From positions 77,297,106 to 77,361,105 of the forward strand of contig NC_065922.1 in assembly GCF_024586455.1 (NCBI RefSeq): a stretch of DNA of 64,000 bases. The letters are read 5' to 3'. Source of the stretch: Bactrocera neohumeralis (taxonomy: Eukaryota > Arthropoda > Insecta > Diptera > Tephritidae). The translations under genes were made by a program, and so were the position numbers. Numbering within the stretch: position 1 is the stretch's first letter; each line of letters opens with the position of its first letter. Shown piece after piece: positions 56,363 to 64,000 of this stretch. The notes under the pieces are model-generated. The model saw only the letters and a list, made by a program, of their open reading frames with translations, ran no database searches and was not told where the DNA came from.

Positions 56363-57539
56363 AGAGCAGCTTCTCAGCTACAACAAACCCGTAAATACAT
56401 GGCAAAATAAATATTTTAATTTTAAAGTCTACAACAATAGCACCCAGCTTTCGCAAGTTAATTTTAATATGCTGGCAACTAGCTACTAGATTGCTTTCTG
56501 AAGGCCGGCGAGTGTGCTGAATGCCTTGCAAGTTGATTAATACGCAGGCAGCTATAATACGATAGCAAAACAACAATGATAAGTACAACAAGTGCACGTA
56601 CGCACATGCAACTCTAACCTTACATACATACATACATATATGAGATTAGTATGTGTATTTGCTTGTAAGCCGCTGAAGCGTGCCAGTGTGTGCCTATGAA
56701 ATTTCTAAGAGCCTATACTCATTTTTCTTGCTGCCATATTAAGCAACTCAGCTCGGCTTTGGAGCATTTTTCACTTCTTTTCTGGCTTTTTCTGCAGCAT
56801 TCTTGCTCGATTCTCGCAAATAATGAAAAACACTGTAGACAAATAAAGCACTCGATGCCTGCCTGCGTGCACGCCTCGAATGCAATCAATTGCGAAAAAT
56901 CGTGAGGAAAAATTAATGTGTCTACACAGGCACACATACACGCATTTGCATAGAAGACAGCAGGCGCCTAAAAGCATGCAAGTGCAATGATTTCGAAAGT
57001 ATGTCGAAGGACATTTGCTTAGTGTTGGCAAGTGAAAGTGTGTGTAGTGGTGGGTGGGTGTCTGTGTGCGTGCACAAAAGCTTTAGTATACTCACAAGTA
57101 TTTTTCTCTGTGTATTTGCACATGCATTTCGGCTCTAGTATGTTTTTCACAAGCTGTTGAGCTGACTTAATCATACTGAGTGCATACACATTCGCACAAA
57201 AGCTTGTATGTAACGCCATTGGGCACACGCACACATATGTGCTTATGCAAATGCATATGTATAAGTTTACGAATAACGAAAAATGCAACGCAGCTGAAAA
57301 AGTTAGTAATTTCAAATCAATTGTGCGATTTTTAAGCTGCTTGAATTCACTCTAGTACACCTAGAATATTTGCATGCAACTACTTATGAATATTATTTCT
57401 CTACCAATGCAAAAACTAATCATCGAATTCGAAGGTTTTGAGCTGAGCTTTAGCACGTTTCATTGACGATGCGCCTGGAAGTAGGCTGAAATAAGAACCT
57501 TGAAGAAATCCGTATATTTGTTGTACATTTTTCAAAAAC

Positions 57540-58420
57540 GCGAAATTGCTATACAGCAAAAATAATACCAGATATGATAATTTGCCGATTCTCCAAACTG
57601 TTTCGGAATATAACAAATTTTTTTGCAATATACATATGTATGTACATTTGTACACATGAATTTCGAATTTTGAAAATTGTAATTGCTTCCACAAACGCCA
57701 TAAAATATATTACCAAAAAAATAGAAGCCGAAATTATGATCTTTGATTTTCGAAAATTCGGGACGTTCATTCGAAATTGCGAAATTTCCAACTTGCAGTA
57801 TCTATAATATCAAAAGAAATGGGAGCGGTTTGATATAACTGAAACTTTTTTTCGGTATCCCGAAATTATGATTTTTGAATTTCGAAAATTGGGGACGTAA
57901 ATTAGAAATCGCGAAATTTGCAACTTGCAGCATCTGTAGCAGATAAGCTGAATTCCTATACTAGTTTTGCAAACTATGAATTTCGAATTTTTAATTTTGA
58001 AAATTTTGAATATTTGCACAAACGCGAAAAACATGCTATCAAGATGACATGGATTCAGTTTGATAAAAATTAAATAAATTTTCGGGATTCCAAAACTATG
58101 ATTTTTGAAAACAATGATTTTTGAATCCCGAAAATTCGGGGCGGGAACTGAAAATGGTGAAATTTTCGCAAATCGTGAAACAATCGCAGATATGACATTT
58201 TCTTGAATCTCAAAAAATCTCTGAATACTAATTTTTCGAATTTATGAATTTCGAATTTTTAAAATTCTGATTGTTTCTAAAAACGCATAAAATATGGTAT
58301 CAAAATGAAAAAGCAGTAGTTCATGGCACTGAAATTATTTTTTCGGGACAGCGAATTTTGGAATCCCGAAATTTGGAAATTGAAATTTCAGGATTCGAAA
58401 ACTTGGACGGACGATATCAA
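57540..58420. repeat. Divergent tandem array, ~270-320-bp period, three units
   Basis: The landmark GAATTTCGAATTTT, followed by a GAAAATT-type block and CACAAACGC or AAAAACGC, recurs at about 57658, 57978 and 58246. A second landmark, GAAATTATGATTTTTGAATTTCGAAAATT with GGGACG, precedes it at about 57730, 57860 and 58110. Units also share GCAACTTGCAG-like and TAAAATATGGTATCAAAATG-like stretches. No coding potential. Confidence 0.75.
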
Positions 58421-60622
58421 AGATAATAAAAATAATATTATACCATGTACAAAACTTATTTTCAAAATCACACACTCCAAGCATTTTCAGCGTGTTCCAT
58501 AATAATGTTTCAAATTGCTTGTCGTATTATTTAAAAAGCATACGATTTTCACTTAATTTGTAGAAATTCGGTATATTATTTTCTTTACTTTTTTGCTTTA
58601 CAAAGCTTCAGGCAATTCTTTTGTCCTTTGTATTAACTTGAAAATAAATTTCTTAAAATGAAAGATCTTCAAAATATTTTACTCGCCACATGCGCCAACA
58701 CAAGTTTAATTAGTACACGATTATTTGCTCGTTTGCGTGTTTATTCGTTTACATTTCGGGCCGCAATTTCTCGTTCACGTTTGCTCAGCGCGCCACACTT
58801 TAATTTATTTTATTTACGCACACGCCTTTTTATATGCTATTTGTTCCCCACTACCCTTCACTCAATTTTTCACCACTGCAACGCGGAAAGAATAACGGTT
58901 TATTTGTTGCGCCCGCATGGCAGCAGTTTTATTCGGCGATGCATGCAACACGCTCACATTTTAATTAAAGAAGTAAACATGGCATGGCGTGGGCTGCTTG
59001 CGAAGCGCTGCGAAAAGCGAATCGCGCAAGAAGAAGCGCTCGGGAGAGCAGCAACCGAACGAAGCAGCGGAAAAATCAAAGAAAAACGCAAAGAGTTTGC
59101 CTTCAAGTGTCACTACTGCGCGACTGTTTGCTGTCGGCCTACGAAATCTCAGCAGTGACGTATTGACCTTTCCAAATGATGGACGCATTTACTGACTGAT
59201 CGGTCGGAAAGTAGTGTCAAGTGACTGTTGGTAATCGGCTTCATATTTTTGATCTGTGCAAAGCAAATTATCGATCCGACAATTTAGCTTGCAGGAATGG
59301 AACTCAAAGTTTTATAAGAGAGCAGACAAACCTTTGTGTTTGCGCCAAATGGAGCTTGCGCTGCCGAAGTGGTCACAATTTCAGCAAAAGCAGGTCAAGA
59401 AGGCTAGTAGTAGTCGTAGTCTGCAACAACGACTTCTATTAAAACAAGGGAATATAAAAAAGGCAACTGTTATATCCAGAGATGATACGAGCTTTTAGCA
59501 AACACCTAAGGACATGACATATTTAAGCATCTCTTGGAATTTTTCGAATGAAGTAAACTCCCCCAAATATCTGAGCACCAAAACTGAGTGTACAGTGGAA
59601 GAGAGAACACCCAAGAAACGCAGATTGGACCAGCCGAGCCGAGGCTAATAAGTTACAAACTCTACTATAATAGATTCAGCATTCAGCGGATGCCGTCAGT
59701 TCATGCATACTTTTCTAAGATCAGGCAGCGACTACCGACCTTTTGCAGAATACCGATACGAGGTACTTTCGGTCGAAAAAACCTACAGTGGCAGTATGAT
59801 TAACTACATTTTTGGTGAAATTACAGGCCTTCCAATCTCTTTTCTTTATAGAGTTATTTAAAAGCCGAACACTTTCCGGAAATTGGCACTGGAAGCTTAC
59901 TTACGTTGATCGAAACACTAACATTCAATAAAAAAGTATTCTACACGACTTCATAAAACTTGATCATGACAGCTTCCAACCGCATGTTATTTAGCTCAAA
60001 GACTGTCTCTCCCCTCCAGGCTGTACAAAGAAGACAAAAAGTAGAGAATTTTGTGTGAAAATGAGCATGCCTTCGGATGAGTCACATTCGAATGCGAGGT
60101 AACCTTCAAAGTTCGGCACCCGCAACGCACACCTCCGCCACAATCCATTACTTGGCCTGCGCATGATGGAATACAAAGGCGAAATGATGCAAAATGCAAT
60201 CACTTCCAGGCGATTAGCATATGACAAAGCAAAGCAAAAAAACGCTGAGCAACTACAAAGACTACAAAAGGGGGAGGAGGGAGATGAGGAAAAAAAACAT
60301 GAACAACCAGCAGCAAAAAAAGGAGAGAGGGGTGAGTGCTGAATAAAGACAGCGCAGCTTTCGTTGAGGCGAAAATCTCTTTTGATCTCGTTTTCGGAAG
60401 AAATGCAAATAATGATATCAACACGGCAGTGGGAAAGTACAATAAAAGCAACAACCATGGATAAGCACATGGCACTCCATAAACCCACACAAAGTGTCAG
60501 CGGAGAAAGCGTAAGTGTGGCAAGAACTTTTTCCCATTTTTTTTGCCTGCGTAATGTGAGTATTGCAAATAAATAGCAACAAAAACTACAACAACACGTA
60601 TTTTTTGGAGATTTTTTGACAA
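58421..60622. other. No gene seen
   Basis: The 166-codon plus frame 58658-59158 and the 215-codon minus frame 60638-59991 are compositionally biased and lack any domain. The second is the complement of an A/AG-rich strand. A minus-strand half match to GCCTAAAAGTATGCA lies at 59703. Confidence 0.5.
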
Positions 60623-60715
60623 ATGAAGCTGCTGGCAATATTCACAGCTGTCACGTCGCTGCTGCTGTTCGTTGTTGCTGTTTTGTGTTGTAATGGCGCC
60701 CGCCGCGGCAGCTGA
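60623..60715 (+). CDS. Short signal-peptide-like ORF, possible first exon (speculative)
   Basis: Thirty codons starting MKLLAIFTAVTSLLLFVVAV have the shape of a signal peptide: a Lys near the start, a hydrophobic core and small residues after it. The frame stops at TGA 60713. A possible donor TGTT|GTAATG lies inside it at about 60689, but no downstream exon was recognised in the remaining 3.3 kb. It may well be chance. Confidence 0.2.
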   Translation: MKLLAIFTAVTSLLLFVVAVLCCNGARRGS

Positions 60716-63700
60716 CGATATGACAAACAAATCCGCAACATTTGCTTAACAAAATGTTGAAACACATTCGTCGTCGTTCGTGCAACGGCAGCTTCCACAC
60801 ACAAATATATCCTAAAACACCGTTCAGCGACTAGCTCACTTCCACAACTCACACCATTCTTTTGTTTATATTTTTTTACACGCCTTGATCCACTCCAGCT
60901 CCCCAATTGCCGCCTGTCTCAGATTTGTATTCCCTCATCTCACTTAAGCCGCTTTTTTTATGTGGCACTGTTTGTACTTCCAATTCCTGTTGCTTTTTAG
61001 TCGCGGGATTTAGTTCCCCTCCATCGGCTTGATAGCTCCATAGCTGCGGCTCATTCCACATATCAGGCGGTCACGTTGCGCACTTTTACTAACTCAATTT
61101 GAATGTCATAAATACAGTTTCGCACTCTTGCAATACACCACAGCGCCAGCCGAGACCCCGACCCCGTCTTCTCCTCGCTGTAGTGGCACTTTGTTGCTTG
61201 TCTTGCCATCTGCAAATCCACGTGTTCAAATTTAGCACGAATCAGCAAGCAGCGGCAACCACGTAGCGGATTGCTGCTCTAGTTGCTGACTAAGTGAGTG
61301 GCTGTGGAGTGTCGCAGCAAGGGGCTTATGGTGGCTGCTTACATTGTTCAATTATTTTAAAACCAGATTTCTTTTGTTGTCTCTTTTTCTTCGTTTACCG
61401 TTGTCTCCTAGCTATATTGACACTAAATTTATATTAAAATAGTCAATTAAGCTTGCTTTTAGATATAAAATATTCGGCTCATAGTAGGGTTACGTAAGAT
61501 TAAGCAACATTGTACCGAACTTAAGCGGTAACATTGGAAAAGCGCTGATTTTTCAAACAGACTTGAAATGTCGAAATGTTTTAATATCCTCACCATGGTT
61601 GGAACATTTTCCAGCCTCTGAATTCGGAGATCAACTTACTCCTGCAGAAGCTTACAAGATTTTGTAGTTCACTAATTATTGCACAGTTAACTTGCAATAT
61701 GGAAATGTACAGTTCTTTGGGATCAATCAGTGCATGCTAGACCCATGATGTAAATGGTTCCCTTCAACTGTAAGTGTGACTATTTGGAGCTATTCTGAGT
61801 TCCCTGTTTGTTACGTTACCAGTTTTATGTGAGCACACTTCCGCTTTTCAAACAATTTGTATTATTCGACTTGGTCTTGCACCACGGGCTCAAACATACT
61901 TCAAGTTGCTGACGAGTTTTTTGAATCATTTTGCCTTTTTGAACCTTTAGTGAGCCACGAGGGAGGAATATCAACGTTTAACGGATGTTGAAACTCATAT
62001 TATTAAAGCATCATCAGGAACTTTACCATAAAACTTTACTTTCAAATATTACCAGCTCTCTTCTCATTTGCTATACAACGACATTAAGCCTTGGTTCGTC
62101 AATGATTTCTCTAAGAAGTTCGGGTTGCTACCACTGGTTATGTATGGAAACGGGTTCGTACAAGTACAAGGCTTCCATTGACTGCTTTTGAACAGCTAGC
62201 GTACGGCTTTGACTCCAGCAACAGAAAAATTATTCATCGACGTTCCCTTCAGCCACTAAGAGCGCACCTAGACCATACTTTTCGGTGTGCAGCACACCAA
62301 CTACTACTTTAAACACACTAAAGTGTAGTTATGCTGTTAAACTTTGTGTCTTTCTCGCATTTAAGTGCAGGAATCAAACCGTAAAAGACTCTATCGTGCT
62401 GTCATTGTTTGCTCGTTTGCTCAATAAATCTCTTTGTCACAGTCCATGCCCGAAATGGTGACTAAAACTTTGTCCTTATTTGCAATGCCAATCCAATCAA
62501 TAGCGTCCATATGACGTTAGTCCGTCTCCCGCTGCTACAACATTTTGCTATTGAGTGCTCCCTGTTTGGCTACAAATACCTTCTCCTGCAGCTTCGTCCA
62601 CTTGAATTTCTTCTCGCATATGTTTCCCAACTAGTTTTTTGTCTTCACTGATTTTTTCGTAATTGAAATTTGCCATATCTGTAGTGCTGTGCAAATAAAT
62701 AAACATGTACACAAATGCCAAACCCACACAGAGCCGGGTTCCTTTGGTACCACTTTCGCAAGCTCGCCTAGTTGGGCCGAATAAACACACATAACAAACT
62801 AGACGACATGTTTACCTAGGCGCCGAAGTGATACATTTGCCAATGAAGTTGCTGGGAAACTGGTATTTCACGTGTGAGATATCCTTGCTGAGATCCCGGC
62901 ACGTAGCCGTGTGTGTGGCCGGGTATGGAGCACACACACGTAGGGTACAGGTGATACGCCTGTATCCGTGTGTACAAATATGAATGTGGCAGAGGTAAGC
63001 AATCATGCGACATCCTTTCGAGCAGTACGTGCCTCTCGTTTAATTGCTTTATTGACTAATTCCAATGAATTTGTGCGGAGCAAAGCAGAGCTCAAACGAG
63101 CTGAGCGGAGCTGGATGGCGCCTAGCGGGGAGTCGGTAACCAGGGAAAGACGCCAAAGGTAAATGCAAATTGATATTGAGTGGGAAGAATTATGTAACAG
63201 CAATTGAATGTACCGTAAACTGAATATAAAGGTTGGTGTGTTGGCCAGATTCGGTCAGTTGTGGATTTGGAGATTTGCCGATTTATGCATTTACTTATTT
63301 GATTGGCTCAAATCAGCACGGCTCACACTCCGATGCAGCAAAGCAGTAGAAAAAAATATTTCTTCAACACTTTTATAACTACGCATTTAACGGCAATGAC
63401 TTTTACCGTTAGCAGCAAAAGTTAATTGATTCGAACGGAAATAAGTTAAATGCAGCAATGACAAACTAAATTTCGTTAATAGGTGGAGAATTGAAAAGCC
63501 CAATTAACGAGCGAACGAAACAAAGTCAAGAGAGAGAGAAAATGAAAGTGACAGTGAGAGAGAGAGAGAGGGCACGCTTGTATTTGTGAGCCATAGCACG
63601 CAAATTCATTTGACTGACACCTCAATGTATACAGAGCATGCTGGTCGCCTTGGCCCGCCCGGCGCCCCATCGAGCTCCAGCGCCTGCTTTTGATGTCCAT

Positions 63701-64000
63701 GACTGCCATACGCTCGTATATGTAGCTGAGTAAATGGCAGTTCATCTCATCCATCTACTAATTTTGCCATTTCCCCATTTCCACATTTGCATGTGGACCG
63801 AGCGTATAGAAGTTTTGTTTTATGCATGCAAAGTAATTTCATTAAATGCTCAATTTCCTGAATACCAATTTGCAGTTAATACAAAAACAAAATGAAAGGA
63901 AAAACACTTTGTTGTAATGTGAAGGTGAATGTGCGACATGCATAATTGCTGCATATTTGAATTTTTAATAGATTAAACGAATCGAGTCCGCTCTGGGCCG
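60716..64000. other. No gene seen; GA microsatellite
   Basis: Short frames at 60876-61061, 61063-61248 (minus) and 61985-62191 (plus) have no domain. A GA run lies at 63525-63571. No repeat family used elsewhere in the window was recognised here. Confidence 0.5.
63525..63571. repeat. GA-rich microsatellite
   Basis: GA dinucleotide runs separated by AAATGAAAGTGACAGT, directly visible. Confidence 0.9.

Larger units (their letters stand above)
41547..57486. repeat. Dispersed word family GCGCCTAAAAGTATGCA, about 25 copies
   Basis: Close matches start at 41547, 42029, 42200, 42858, 43719, 43869, 44002 (minus), 47043, 48194, 49727, 53730, 54162 (minus), 54313, 54448, 54637, 55085 (minus), 55403, 55535, 56043, 56084, 56161, 56281, 56333, 56964 and 57471. 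The core is (GC)GCCTAAA(A)GTATGC. Spacing is irregular, tens to thousands of bp, with a gap at 49.7-53.7 kb. Flanks are mostly unrelated by eye except in the inverted duplication 54001/56161. Outside this block I saw only a minus-strand half match near 13540 and one near 59703. The function is unknown; it could be the end of an old short element or a bank of binding sites. Confidence 0.7.

Noticed and set aside
58658..59158. 166-codon open frame, plus strand
   Set aside because: Arg/Lys-rich end and Phe/Leu-rich start, no recognisable family; an overlapping frame of similar length argues for compositional openness.
59991..60638. 215-codon open frame, minus strand
   Set aside because: Cys/Phe/Ser-rich reading of the complement of an A- and AG-rich strand; no domain, no splice context, no plausible family.
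1..64000. CRISPR arrays, tRNA and rRNA genes
   Set aside because: Tandem arrays present have diverged units without constant spacers; no box A/box B pair or rRNA core sequence was seen, and the genome is evidently a eukaryote.

Overview
The window looks like AT-rich, repeat-laden DNA from a higher fly, most likely a tephritid fruit fly. That is an inference from the insect-type Appl exon, the long introns with GT..AG signals, and several Tc1/mariner, Jockey-like and dispersed repeat families that I associate with tephritid genomes. No bacterial, viral, tRNA, rRNA or CRISPR features were seen.

Only two pieces of host protein-coding gene can be supported. On the minus strand, 28861-29031 is one internal exon (57 codons, phase 0 at both ends, good acceptor and donor) of Appl, the insect amyloid precursor protein-like gene. 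It encodes the start of the E1 domain. No other Appl exon was found, so much of the window is probably Appl intron: positions above 29031 would be the intron towards the signal-peptide exon, and positions below 28861 the intron towards the rest of E1. On the plus strand, 20809-23155 is a complete three-exon gene for a 136-residue secreted single-domain von Willebrand factor C (SVWC) protein with eight mature cysteines, the fold family that includes Vago. If the Appl model is right, this gene sits inside an Appl intron on the opposite strand.

The rest is mobile and repetitive DNA. 0-10 kb: an irritans-like mariner relic, an antisense Jockey-type fragment with a mariner end inside it, a ~160-bp-period dispersed repeat, and a ~123-bp-period array built on TTGGCAACCCT. 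11-20 kb: a 1.08-kb foldback element with ~420-bp arms around 15 CCGGAA/TTCCGG sites, a 136-bp mariner MITE, a non-LTR RT tail, a mariner with both terminal repeats, and a ~510-bp MITE. 20-32 kb: the SVWC gene, a Jockey RNase H fragment, another MITE, the Appl exon with ATTTTCGAA-type arrays on both sides, and an antisense Jockey fragment. 34-46 kb: more deletion derivatives of one mariner family and a GA-rich tandem array. 41.5-57.5 kb: about 25 scattered copies, on both strands, of a word close to GCGCCTAAAAGTATGCA, including a ~200-bp inverted duplication, plus a GCTGAAT minisatellite. 57.5-58.4 kb: a divergent tandem array. 58.4-64 kb: nothing gene-like beyond one short signal-peptide-like ORF.

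The most unusual signals are the dispersed GCGCCTAAAAGTATGCA family, the foldback element packed with ETS-type cores, and the TTGGCAACCCT array. None needs to be functional; all may be old transposon structures.
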